A DNA stretch of 64,000 nt from Algicoccus sp048820935 (GTDB lineage Bacteria; Pseudomonadota; Gammaproteobacteria; Burkholderiales; Burkholderiaceae_B), in NCBI RefSeq assembly GCF_048820935.1, contig NZ_JBMERD010000012.1, forward strand, positions 1 to 64,000. Reading direction: 5' to 3'. The notes beneath the pieces are model-generated. The model ran no database searches, had not been told where the DNA came from, and saw only the letters and a list, made by a program, of their open reading frames with translations. Position numbers and translations under genes: made by a program. Each line of letters opens with the position of its first letter. Position 1 is the first letter of the stretch. Below, in pieces: positions 44,115-52,755 of the stretch.

Positions 44115-46796
44115 ATGAACGATCAAACCACGTCCATCACACCAGCTGCACTTCAAGCGCTTTGCTATCGTCAGTTCCAGACTTCGCAAGGACAGTTCGG
44201 ATATTACGATTTAAATATCTTGGCCGATCAGGCAAGCGCCCCTTTGTCAGCTATGCCCTATGCCATCCGCATCATTCTAGAAAACTTGTTGCGTCACGCG
44301 CAGCGCGATGATGTGGGTACAGAACTACCGATACAAATTCTGCAAAACTATGCGCAACGTGTTGGTAAAGACAATATCCCGCTCATGCTGGCTCGTGTGA
44401 TGGCCCAAGACGTCAGTGGCATTCCTGCTCTGATCGATTTGGCGACCATGCGTGACGCCATGGCTCAGGCCGGCGGCGATCCAACCACCATCAACCCTCG
44501 AATTCCGGTTGAACTCATTGTGGATCACTCATTAGAAGTGGATTATGCCGGTCGTCATGATGCGCCTATTCTGAATGTCGCTTTAGAGCACAAGCGCAAT
44601 CGCGAACGCTATACCTTCTTAAAGTGGGCACAAGGCGCCGTCAAAAACTTATCAATTGTGCCGCCCGGCGCAGGCATTTTGCATCAGATCAATCTTGAGG
44701 CACTGGCCCGCGTCGTGTTTGTTGATGAAACACAGAACCCACCGCTTGCTTACCCAGACACTTTGGTCGGCACAGACAGCCATACCGCCATGATCAATGC
44801 GATTGGTGTTTTAGGCTGGGGTGTGGGCGGCATTGAAGCTGAAGCCGCTATGCTTGGCGAACCTTTGCCATTCATTTTGCCGGCAACCGTTGGTGTGCGA
44901 CTCATTAATCGTCCTAAACCTGGCGTCACCGCAACCGACATTGTGCTCACTCTGACACAACAGTTACGCCAAGCCAAAGTGGTTGAAAGTTTTGTCGAGT
45001 TCACAGGACCCGCACTAGACACTGATGCGCTGACCTTAGAAGACCGTGCGACGCTCTCCAACATGTCACCCGAATATGGTTCGACCTGTGGTTTATTCCC
45101 AGTCGATGCCACTACAATCGATTATTTACGCCGTTCAGGTCGAGACGAAGCCACAATTGAACTTGTCGAAACGTATTGCAAACTCCAAGGTTTATGGCGT
45201 GACGCAAACTCACCCGAACCTGCTTTTTCTCGCGTTATCGAGTTAGATCTTTCCACCATCGAACCTAGTGCAGCTGGTCCCCGCAGACCACACGAGCATG
45301 TCAACCTGTCGGGCATTCCAGCATCGTTTCTGTCAGCCTGTCCTGCAGCAGAAGATACACCTGCCCCAACAGCAAAGACAGTTCAACTGGATCATGGTGC
45401 AGTCATCTTGGCCGCAATCACCAGCTGCACAAACACCTCGAACCCCAGCGCCATGATTGCCGCTGGGCTGCTCGCCAGAAAAGCTGTCGCAAAAGGACTT
45501 AATGCACGTCCTTGGGTCAAAACCTCTTTCACACCAGGCTCGCGTGTTGTCAGCGACTATCTCGCTGCGAGCGGCTTACAAGACGATCTGGATCAGTTGG
45601 GCTTTCATTTAGCAGGTTATGGATGCGCCAGTTGTGGTGGTGGATCAGGCCCTCTGGCACCAGAGATTCAACAAGACATCGAAACACGCAAGCTCACCGT
45701 CTCCGCAGTGCTATCAGGGAACCGGAACTTTGAAGGGCGCATTCACCCACTCGCCAGAGCCAATTATTTGCTTTCACCTGCTCTAGTGGTTGCTTATGCG
45801 ATTGCAGGTAGTGTGCGAATCGATCTCACCAAAGATCCGCTAGCTTACACCCCTGATGGTGCGCCAGTCTATTTATCAGATATCTGGCCTAGCAACACTG
45901 AAATCAAAGCCATTGAAAAACAGTGCGTCACTCCCGATCGATTCCGAACGCAGTATCAAAACATCACCGAGGGCGATGAAGGTTGGAATGCGCTACCCAA
46001 CGAACGTGGCACGCTCTATGACTGGGATGCTGACAGCAGTTACGTACGGCGCCCGCCCTATGTTGAACAACGTCCACCCATCACAGGTCGCAGCCTACAA
46101 GGTGCACGCCCGCTTCTGGTTTTAGGTGACAGCGTGACGACAGACAACATTTCTCCGGCCGATGGTATTCGCCCAGAAACACCTGCAGGGCAATACTTAC
46201 TTGCCAGTGGTGTGCCCAAATCCGCCCTACACACCTTCATTGCTCGCCGTGGCAATCATGAAGTGATGATGCGCGGCACATTCACCGGAGGACGTTTACA
46301 CAATGAGTTGCTGCCACAGGGTCCAGAAGGCTGTACGCTCATCGAACCGCAAGGACAAGTCGCCTCGATTTATGATGCGGCAATGCACTATCTTGCGATC
46401 AAACAACCTGTTGTCGTCGTCGCTGGGATGGAATACGGCACAGGTTCATCACGCGACTGGGCCGCAAAAGGCACTCGTCTGCTCGGCGTACAAGCGGTTT
46501 TAGCGGGTAGCTTTGAACGCATCCACCGCTCCAACCTCGTCAACATGGGGGTTTTACCTTTGCAGTTTGAACCCGGTGTGACAAGGCAAAGTCTGGGCAT
46601 CACGGCACACAGCACGTTTGATATAGAAATCCCAGATAAGCTCGCACCACAGAGCTGGCTGAACTGTCGTATACAAACCGATGGACAAACGCAAGACATC
46701 AAACTCTTGGCCCGTCTGAACACAGCGCATGAAGAAGCCGTTTGGCGTAAAGGTGGCATCCTACCCACCATGCTTGATCGCATCCTTCACGCTTAA
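44115..46796 (+). CDS. acnA: Aconitate hydratase AcnA
   Basis: AcnA interconverts citrate and isocitrate in the TCA cycle. The 893-residue protein is of the AcnA/IRP type. Fe-S cluster cysteines lie in ITSCTNTSNPS and in GCASCGGGSGPL. The swivel-domain motif GMEYGTGSSRDWAAKG is near residue 775. It is directly coupled to bug copy 2 and probably shares its GntR control. A hairpin at 46813-46844 follows. Another aconitase may exist elsewhere. Confidence 0.96.
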   Translation: MNDQTTSITPAALQALCYRQFQTSQGQFGYYDLNILADQASAPLSAMPYAIRIILENLLRHAQRDDVGTELPIQILQNYAQRVGKDNIPLMLARVMAQDVSGIPALIDLATMRDAMAQAGGDPTTINPRIPVELIVDHSLEVDYAGRHDAPILNVALEHKRNRERYTFLKWAQGAVKNLSIVPPGAGILHQINLEALARVVFVDETQNPPLAYPDTLVGTDSHTAMINAIGVLGWGVGGIEAEAAMLGEPLPFILPATVGVRLINRPKPGVTATDIVLTLTQQLRQAKVVESFVEFTGPALDTDALTLEDRATLSNMSPEYGSTCGLFPVDATTIDYLRRSGRDEATIELVETYCKLQGLWRDANSPEPAFSRVIELDLSTIEPSAAGPRRPHEHVNLSGIPASFLSACPAAEDTPAPTAKTVQLDHGAVILAAITSCTNTSNPSAMIAAGLLARKAVAKGLNARPWVKTSFTPGSRVVSDYLAASGLQDDLDQLGFHLAGYGCASCGGGSGPLAPEIQQDIETRKLTVSAVLSGNRNFEGRIHPLARANYLLSPALVVAYAIAGSVRIDLTKDPLAYTPDGAPVYLSDIWPSNTEIKAIEKQCVTPDRFRTQYQNITEGDEGWNALPNERGTLYDWDADSSYVRRPPYVEQRPPITGRSLQGARPLLVLGDSVTTDNISPADGIRPETPAGQYLLASGVPKSALHTFIARRGNHEVMMRGTFTGGRLHNELLPQGPEGCTLIEPQGQVASIYDAAMHYLAIKQPVVVVAGMEYGTGSSRDWAAKGTRLLGVQAVLAGSFERIHRSNLVNMGVLPLQFEPGVTRQSLGITAHSTFDIEIPDKLAPQSWLNCRIQTDGQTQDIKLLARLNTAHEEAVWRKGGILPTMLDRILHA

Positions 46797-46812
46797 AACT
46801 GAAGCCTCTCTA

Positions 46813-46844
46813 CCCTAGTTGCAATTAACATCAAGCAATCAGGG
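46813..46844 (+). terminator. Possible hairpin terminator after acnA
   Basis: CCCTAGTTGC (46813-46822) can pair with GCAATCAGGG (46835-46844) with one mismatch and one G-U. There is no clear T-tract, so the role is uncertain. Confidence 0.35.
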
Positions 46845-46874
46845 TGAGAGACCCCCAGATGAGTTTCAGTATTT

Positions 46875-46974
46875 TCAGGCTAATGCCTCGATAACTGCCT
46901 TTGGATTTCGCTCAATGACGTTAAGCAATACCAATGCGGGGCCTCGGTGATTCCGATCACCACGTTCCCATTGT
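46875..46974 (-). pseudogene. C-terminal fragment of a helix-turn-helix antitoxin-like gene
   Basis: On the minus strand the frame reads QWERGDRNHRGPALVLL and continues NVIERNPKAVIEALA before a stop. This is the typical tail of XRE-type antitoxins of the NadS/HigA sort. It is cut at 46974 by the IS605-type copy 2. Across the element, the frame TVSL plus RQWERGD would rejoin, so the element probably sits within this gene. The upstream part is degraded. Confidence 0.6.
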
Positions 46975-47660
46975 GTGAACTACTCGCCGCTAAAGCAGCG
47001 AGCTTCCAAAACAACAGCTAAGCTGCTATTTTTTCTTTTTTGATGCTTCTTTGGATGCGGCTAACATTGCTTTGCGCTTTGTTAGTCTGACGCTTTCCTC
47101 CACGCCCAGTATCAGAGAACGGCATTAGAACCCCTTTCTCTGACAACACCGTTCCAGTGTCCTTAATTAACCTGATTGCTCTTTTCTTAATCACCATTGA
47201 TGCGTTTTGATCGGCATTGTCAGCATGCTCACATTGACCGCATTGAAACTTTGATTGAGTTTTGCGGTTGTCTGGGTGAGTGTAGCCACACTGGGCGCAC
47301 TCCTGACTGGTGCTGTGGGGAGCAACTTTAAAAACTGCTTTACCTTCTTTGTGTGCTTTGTAGCTAATGCAGACTTCGATTTGATGCCAGCCGACGTTTA
47401 AGATCGCCTGATTTAAGCCGGCTTTTTGACTGGCATGATTCGGCAGATATTGACCGGCTTCATTTTGCTGAGGGCTGGTCTGCGAGTCATGTTAGAAGTT
47501 TTTAAGTCCTCTAGCACAATCACTGTTTCTTTTCCATCGACGATGGCTCTGCTCGTTTGATGCGCAAAGTCATTGGGAACGGCTAAAGCCGCTAACAAAC
47601 CAAAAACTAATGAGCTTGCTTGACTCGCACATGAATGAACGAGGTTGCGCAAGCAATTCG
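46975..47660 (-). mobile_element. IS200/IS605-type element relic, copy 2 (686 bp)
   Basis: The ends match copy 1: right end GTAGTTCAC at 46975 behind a hairpin (CTCGCTGC-TTTA-GCGGCGAG), and left end at 47660, again next to a TTTGAG target on the minus strand. No target duplication is seen. It retains the C-terminal half of tnpB. The missing parts are the TnpB N-terminus and all of TnpA. Confidence 0.88.
47018..47652 (-). pseudogene. TnpB (RNA-guided nuclease) remnant, frameshifted
   Basis: Read over two frames, the remnant gives DFAHQTSRAIVDGKETVIVLEDLK (with the RuvC-II glutamate of VLEDL), the joint after TRRPA, then KAGLNQAILNVGWHQIE, zinc finger ECAQCGYTH and CGQCEH, and NADQNASMVIKK with the RuvC-III aspartate, ending KKEKIAA. 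The RuvC-I aspartate region is lost. A one-base shift sits near 47475. It cannot code for an active nuclease as found. Confidence 0.85.
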
Positions 47661-48151
47661 CTCAAACTCACGGTAAGCTCGCAGTAAGGCAACCCAGAAG
47701 TAATTAAGCCAGGACTTAACGTCGTGCCGCCCCAGGTGCCATCCTTGCGAACTGGCTTCCAGCGCCCGCCCGCCTGCGGCATATAGCGGTACAGGAGGGT
47801 ATGTAATTGCAGCACAACACCCTCGCTGAAGGGCATGTGCGTGGCGGACTCGTGGATCAGCGCCAGTGCATCACGGTAGCCGGCGATCTCCTGTTCGGAA
47901 CGGCTCTTTGGTGTTGCGTTGCGGATGATTAGAGACTTCAGCCGCGAGGGCGCCACGACAACACCTTCCAGCCGATTAGACGACTCAGTGGACTCCACCA
48001 CCGCGATCTGGCGTAGACCCTTGAGGGCTTCGGGCGACTGCACGACGTAGAGTTACTGCTTACCTTAATACTCACCCAGTGTGCGCAACGTGGCGGCCTG
48101 AGTGCCATCGAAGCGAAGTGCGGCAAGGTACTCGGGTGTGAGCGAGTGCAT
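47661..48151 (-). pseudogene. Fic-family protein remnant with two premature stops
   Basis: From ATG 48151 the frame reads MHSLTPEYLAALRFDG and on to LRTLGEY, then TAA, GGT-AAG-CAG and a second TAA. It continues in the same frame as SPEALKGLRQIAVVESTESSNRLEG, a typical Fic N-terminal helix region. NxxEG with its glycine is kept. The gene is lost after about GGRWKPV, so the catalytic HPFxDGNGR motif is absent. GC content looks higher than in neighbouring core genes, which suggests foreign origin. Confidence 0.82.
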
Positions 48152-48171
48152 GGAAATGCAATCCTAAACCG

Positions 48172-48225
48172 TATAAATGAGGTATTCATAGATTATAAAT
48201 GGGGTATTGTCTCTAAAAATACCTC
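48172..48225. repeat. Direct repeats of TATAAATGRGGTATT upstream of the fic remnant
   Basis: TATAAATGAGGTATT at 48172-48186 and TATAAATGGGGTATT at 48194-48208 are 22 bases apart. An inverted half AATACCTC is at 48218-48225. The array lies just upstream of the fic start and could have been an operator. Confidence 0.6.
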
Positions 48226-48382
48226 TTTACCTATGTTTGACTACCTCATTTCCTGATCATTGGATCAGTCGTGAGAGGCTCGTATAGCCGACCAAGAAGG
48301 AAATGAGCGACATGAATCTCAAAAGGGGCAATCAATTCACAATTACCACATTTAATCCATTGTTTACCTCATTCCCCAGCAA

Positions 48383-48810
48383 TCATCCTCGGGCAAAGGA
48401 AATGGCCTGCGTCGACAGCGGACTGACATGGTCACGCCTCGCTTTCATCTTCGCCGCAGGTCGACGCCAGAGTGCATCCTTAAAGTCGAACTCATCCCAC
48501 TCGGCATCCGTCGCTTCGTCTGGACGGCAAGCGCAGCAGCCCGCGCAGACTGGGGGTCGGATTGGTCTCGACCAAACCACGCACCACCGCGAACTCGAAG
48601 ATGGCCGAATCTGCTTGACGACAATGTCGCTCATCAGCATCCCATCGAACTTCGGCGACACGTACTTCCTGATGCGGGACTCTTTCGTGCGGTAGGATCT
48701 GAGCGCAAAGACTGGCTTGATCAGCAGGAACAGGCCCCCCGCCGTCTGAAAGTTTCCAATCTCGATCAGTCGATTTCGCCGACCTGATCTTGGCGTCGGT
48801 GAGTAGATTC
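48383..48810 (-). pseudogene. P4-type tyrosine recombinase (integrase) remnant
   Basis: Scattered over frames on the minus strand are pieces of a phage/island integrase. LLTDAKIRSAKSTDRDWKLSDGG and GGLFLLIKP come from the N-terminal domain, joined by a shift in a G run. KESRIRKYVSPKF follows, then IFEFAVVRGLVETNPTPSL, and finally AEWDEFDFKDALWR and MKARRDHVSPLS from the catalytic domain. The central part and the C-terminal HxxR/Tyr region are missing. No tRNA attachment site is visible nearby. Confidence 0.78.
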
Positions 48811-49012
48811 TCGGGTATCGTTGGACTCCACTGTGGGGAGATGTACCCCCACGGTTGAACACGAGCACCTCCAACGCCCTCCGAATTTTTCAGACCTCGA
48901 TAAACAATAGGAATGCTCAGCAGACCGTATTATTTATGCAACCCATTGATTTAAAACGGTCTAATCTGTCCACCAAGCGCTACTGAGCGTCACCGAGATC
49001 CAGCAAAAATCG

Positions 49013-50104
49013 TCAGACGTTAAACAAGAAGTTCAGTACATCACCATCTTTCACAATGTACTCTTTACCTTCAGAGCGCATTTTTCCGGCTTCTTTGGCT
49101 CCCTGCTCACCTTTGCAAGCGATGTAATCGTCATAACCGATTGTTTGCGCGCGAATAAATCCACGCTCAAAGTCTGTATGAATTTCACCAGCCGCTTGTG
49201 GTGCAGTGGCACCCACCGGAATGGTCCAAGCACGGACTTCTTTGACACCGGCGGTAAAGTACGTCTGTAAGCCTAAAAGACTGAAAGCTGCACGAATCAA
49301 ACGGTTCAAACCCGGCTCTTCCATACCCATATCCTGTAGGAAGATGGCTTTGTCGTCATCATCGAGTTCAGCAATTTCAGCTTCAATCGCTGCACAAATT
49401 GCAACAACCGGTGCGCCACGCTCTTTGGCATAGGCTTCTAAGCGCTCTAAGAGCGGATTGTTCTCAAACCCGTCATCACTCACGTTCCCCACGTACATTG
49501 CAGGTTTTGCGGTGATCAAATGCAATTGTGACAACATGTCACGATCATCGTCGCTCAAATCCAATGCACGGATGGGCAACCCTTGATCGAGATGTTTCAC
49601 GCAACGTTCGAGCACCGTAACCAATTTCTGTGCTTCTTTGTCGCCAGAACGAGCTGTTTTTTGATAGCGATGAAGCGACTTCTCAACAGTTTGCAGGTCG
49701 GCCAGCGCAAGCTCTGTCTCAATGACTTCGATGTCAGCAATCGGATCGATGCGCCCAGCCACGTGTGTCACGTTTTCATCTTCGAAGCAACGCACCACAT
49801 TCACAATGGCGTGTGTTTCACGAATATGCGCCAAGAACTGGTTGCCCAATCCTTCACCCTGGCTAGCACCAGCCACAAGACCTGCAATATCCACAAACTC
49901 AACTGTCGCTGGCAACACACGCACGGGCTTTACGATTTCAGACAAAGCATCCAATCGTGGATCGGGCACTTCCACAATCCCGACGTTGGGTTCAATCGTG
50001 CAAAAAGGATAGTTCTCTGCCGCAATCCCTGCTTTGGTCAGGGCATTAAACAAAGTGGACTTACCGACGTTAGGCAAGCCAACAATACCGCATTTCAAGC
50101 TCAT
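49013..50104 (-). CDS. ychF: Ribosome-binding ATPase YchF (Obg-like)
   Basis: YchF is an Obg-family P-loop ATPase associated with ribosomes and stress responses. The 363-residue product has GLPNVGKSTLFNALT at the N-terminus, DIAGLVAGASQGEGLGNQFL, the altered base-recognition loop around YVGNVSDDG, and a C-terminal TGS-type domain (HTDFERGFIRAQTI). In relatives it sits next to pth; here two genes lie between. Confidence 0.96.
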   Translation of the reverse strand: MSLKCGIVGLPNVGKSTLFNALTKAGIAAENYPFCTIEPNVGIVEVPDPRLDALSEIVKPVRVLPATVEFVDIAGLVAGASQGEGLGNQFLAHIRETHAIVNVVRCFEDENVTHVAGRIDPIADIEVIETELALADLQTVEKSLHRYQKTARSGDKEAQKLVTVLERCVKHLDQGLPIRALDLSDDDRDMLSQLHLITAKPAMYVGNVSDDGFENNPLLERLEAYAKERGAPVVAICAAIEAEIAELDDDDKAIFLQDMGMEEPGLNRLIRAAFSLLGLQTYFTAGVKEVRAWTIPVGATAPQAAGEIHTDFERGFIRAQTIGYDDYIACKGEQGAKEAGKMRSEGKEYIVKDGDVLNFLFNV

Positions 50105-50341
50105 TCATTTTCCTTGGAAATTCGACATCAGATGCACATCTTGACTCGAAGGTGGGCACATCCGATGAACTGCGCTCAGACGCTCAAAATTACACAATTC
50201 ATATAGATTCGTGGCATTTCGCGTATTGAACGGCGCACATAGATTATTTTTGATGGCTGTATTGTAACCAAGGCAATCCTCACGAACGGGAATCAGATGT
50301 GGCATTTGTAACGATCATGCTGCTTTTTCTAGTCAGCCATC
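50105..50341. other. Divergent intergenic region, ychF and acyl-CoA ligase
   Basis: No gene is supported in these 237 bases. It should hold the ychF promoter on the minus strand, but no box is clear enough to name. Confidence 0.5.
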
Positions 50342-50398
50342 GTGTTAACTTGCTCAAAGCTCAATTTAACTTCACCCACAGAGGTCGTTTCATTCGTC

Positions 50399-51979
50399 AT
50401 GCCCATGAAGATGCCTATTGAAAATCGTCTAGAAAATGACTTTCAGGCTTTGCCTGAGCTTTTAAAGCTCGCCGCACTTGCGCGCCCCGAGCATCCTGCT
50501 ATCCGTCAAAACGACACCATGATCACTTACGGAGAGCTCGACCCTCTAGTTGATGCAATCGCAGCTACGTTACAGCACGAGGGACTGACACCTGGGCAAG
50601 CTGTGGCAATTTGTGCCGCCTCCACGGTTCGTTATGTCGCTTTGTACATGGGGATTGTCCGGGCAGGTGGTATCGTGGCACCCTTACCAATCACCGCAAA
50701 ATCCGCTCATCTAGATGCCATGCTCGACAACAGTCAAGCGCAATGGTTATTTCTCGACCAGTCTTGTGATCAAGCCTGGCCTGAGCAACGCCATCACGCC
50801 AATCTTCACCGCATTGCCATTGATGATTCTTCCGTGGCCACTCCTTGGTCACAGTGGTTGCGCACCGGCACCGAGCCCGAACCGTATCAGCCCCAACCAG
50901 ACACGCCGTTTAATCTGATTTACTCCTCCGGCACAACAGGTGTCCCCAAAGGCATTGTGCAACCACATGGTATGCGTTGGTCTCATACGCAAAGAGGCTG
51001 GATCAATGGCTACCGTCCTGATTCAGTGGTTATTACCGCAACCCCGCTTTATTCGAATACGACACTCGTTGCCGTTTTGCCGTCGTTGGCCATCGGTGCC
51101 ACGGTCATTGTCATGGACAAGTTCGATGCCCAAACTTTTCTGGAGCTCTGTCATCAATACCGAGCAACCCACACTATTTTGGTACCGATTCAATATCAGC
51201 GGATCTTAGATCACCCAGCGTTTGATCAATACGATCTGACGAGTTTTCAGTGTAAAACCAGCACCAGTGCCCCCTTCTCGCCCGAACTCATGGCGCGCGC
51301 CCTGAAACACTGGCCAGGCAAACTCATTGAAATCTACGGTATGACTGAGGGTGGTGGCCGTTGTGAACTCCATGCGCACGACCATCCAGACAAACTACAC
51401 ACCGTGGGCAGCGTTGCACCGGGCAGCGACATCCGCATCATTGATGATGAGGGCAATGAATTGCCGCAAGGTCAAAGCGGCGAGATCGTGGGCCGCTCTG
51501 CGGCCATGATGAATCAATACTATCGACAGCCTGAACAGACCCGAGATGCGTTCTGGTTTTCCAGTGATGGGCATCGATTCATTCGCACAGGTGATGTCGG
51601 TCGTTTCGATGAGGATGGTTTCCTCATTCTCGGTGATCGTAAAAAAGACATGTTGATTTCAGGCGGGTTTAATATTTATCCAAAAGATCTTGAAGCAGAA
51701 CTCATCGAACATCCTGATGTGCTTGAGTGCACAGTGATCGGTGTTGCCTCAACACGCTGGGGAGAAACACCTGTCGGTTATGTCGTTTTAAAGCCCAATT
51801 CCAATCTAGATGAAAACACGTTGCTTCAGTGGGTGAACGCGCGTCTCGGTCGAATGCAACGTTTGTCACAAATTGTTTTTATTGATCAGTTGCCACGCAA
51901 TCCGATTGGTAAAGTGCTTAAACGCGAATTACGTGACATCTTTGCGCAAACCTATGGTGTCTTGCATCAAGACGGCTGA
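50399..51979 (+). CDS. AMP-dependent acyl-CoA synthetase / ligase
   Basis: The protein activates a carboxylic acid to its CoA thioester through an acyl-AMP. It has the AMP-binding core YSSGTTGVPKGIVQPHG, YGMTEGGGR, GDVGRFDEDGFLILGDRKKDM and the C-terminal catalytic lysine in PRNPIGKVLKRE. The chosen ATG at 50399 gives 526 residues; the frame continues to a GTG at 50342, and further ATGs follow at 50405 and 50411. Substrate unknown: aryl, fatty or short-chain acids all fit. Its place between ychF and pth breaks a common cluster. Confidence 0.88.
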   Translation: MPMKMPIENRLENDFQALPELLKLAALARPEHPAIRQNDTMITYGELDPLVDAIAATLQHEGLTPGQAVAICAASTVRYVALYMGIVRAGGIVAPLPITAKSAHLDAMLDNSQAQWLFLDQSCDQAWPEQRHHANLHRIAIDDSSVATPWSQWLRTGTEPEPYQPQPDTPFNLIYSSGTTGVPKGIVQPHGMRWSHTQRGWINGYRPDSVVITATPLYSNTTLVAVLPSLAIGATVIVMDKFDAQTFLELCHQYRATHTILVPIQYQRILDHPAFDQYDLTSFQCKTSTSAPFSPELMARALKHWPGKLIEIYGMTEGGGRCELHAHDHPDKLHTVGSVAPGSDIRIIDDEGNELPQGQSGEIVGRSAAMMNQYYRQPEQTRDAFWFSSDGHRFIRTGDVGRFDEDGFLILGDRKKDMLISGGFNIYPKDLEAELIEHPDVLECTVIGVASTRWGETPVGYVVLKPNSNLDENTLLQWVNARLGRMQRLSQIVFIDQLPRNPIGKVLKRELRDIFAQTYGVLHQDG

Positions 51980-51990
51980 ACACAACCGAT

Positions 51991-52755
51991 TCAGGACAAA
52001 TCTGGCATAGAACGCATCATCCACCAGACCAGCACCATCGGACCGGCGTTAAATAAGCTATGCAACAGGATCGCCGGTCCGATTCCTTTCATCACCCGAA
52101 ACCAGCCCAACACCAAGCCGGTCACCCATTGGGGTAAAACAAGTGCCGGCAACATCCACCACTGCACACTACTGAACGTAAAGTTTGAGAGATGTACGGC
52201 GGCAAATAAAAGAGTCGCCAGATGAAAAATCCACCAAAACTGCGCTCGATACATTCGTAGCCAGCGACGTGCCCGGGGCGATGGCATCACCGTTTGTTTG
52301 GCTGTGCGAAACACCAGAAACAGCGCCATCACAAAAAGCATGACCTGAACCCAGCCAGCCCCCTGCCAGATACCTAAAACCAGCAATGGCAGTAGCCAAA
52401 TAACTGTTGCTGGTCGGCGCAAACCGTATCGAAACAGCATTTCTTCAAAAAACGGAGCCCAAAATATGGCTAAAAACCACGGCAAGGCTTTTGGGTTAAT
52501 GGCATGTGTTGCCCCTGATTTGGCAGCGACCATCAACACCAAAGGTCCGATCACAAAAAGATTGATGATCCACAGCGTCGTGGCCCATTTCAAGGCATCC
52601 ATCCAAATAGGACCCGCTACCCAATCCCGATACCAACCCGCACCCGTCGAGATCTGGCGTACACGAGGATTAAGGTGTGGGTGTCGGCAAAATTGAATAA
52701 ACAATCGCCACTGCTGAGCCCAGGTCAGCGCCTTCTGACCCTCTCGGCCATTCAT
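51991..52755 (-). CDS. CPBP-family intramembrane metalloprotease
   Basis: The 254-residue membrane protein has several hydrophobic helices. The Abi/CPBP motif EEMLFRYGLRR (EExxxR) follows the third, with a HLSNF segment later that may supply a metal-binding histidine. Family members are CAAX-protease-like and often of unknown substrate. Its last codons lie next to the ligase gene (convergent), and the start overlaps pth by four bases. Confidence 0.78.
   Translation of the reverse strand: MNGREGQKALTWAQQWRLFIQFCRHPHLNPRVRQISTGAGWYRDWVAGPIWMDALKWATTLWIINLFVIGPLVLMVAAKSGATHAINPKALPWFLAIFWAPFFEEMLFRYGLRRPATVIWLLPLLVLGIWQGAGWVQVMLFVMALFLVFRTAKQTVMPSPRARRWLRMYRAQFWWIFHLATLLFAAVHLSNFTFSSVQWWMLPALVLPQWVTGLVLGWFRVMKGIGPAILLHSLFNAGPMVLVWWMMRSMPDLS

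Noticed and set aside
41856..47660. Target-site duplications at the IS605-type copies
   Set aside because: None is present. The shared CTCAAAC on the right of both copies is the TTTGAG target itself, not a duplication.
47938..48189. 83-codon minus-strand frame overlapping fic
   Set aside because: It is a shifted reading of the fic remnant; the Fic-like residues are in the other frame.
48303..48695. 130-codon plus-strand frame
   Set aside because: The opposite strand carries integrase-like pieces in order; the plus frame shows no family pattern.
49583..50206. 207-codon plus-strand frame
   Set aside because: It lies opposite ychF and has no recognisable protein character.
50105..50305. 66-codon minus-strand frame upstream of ychF
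   Set aside because: It has no ribosome site or family resemblance, and it covers the likely ychF promoter region.
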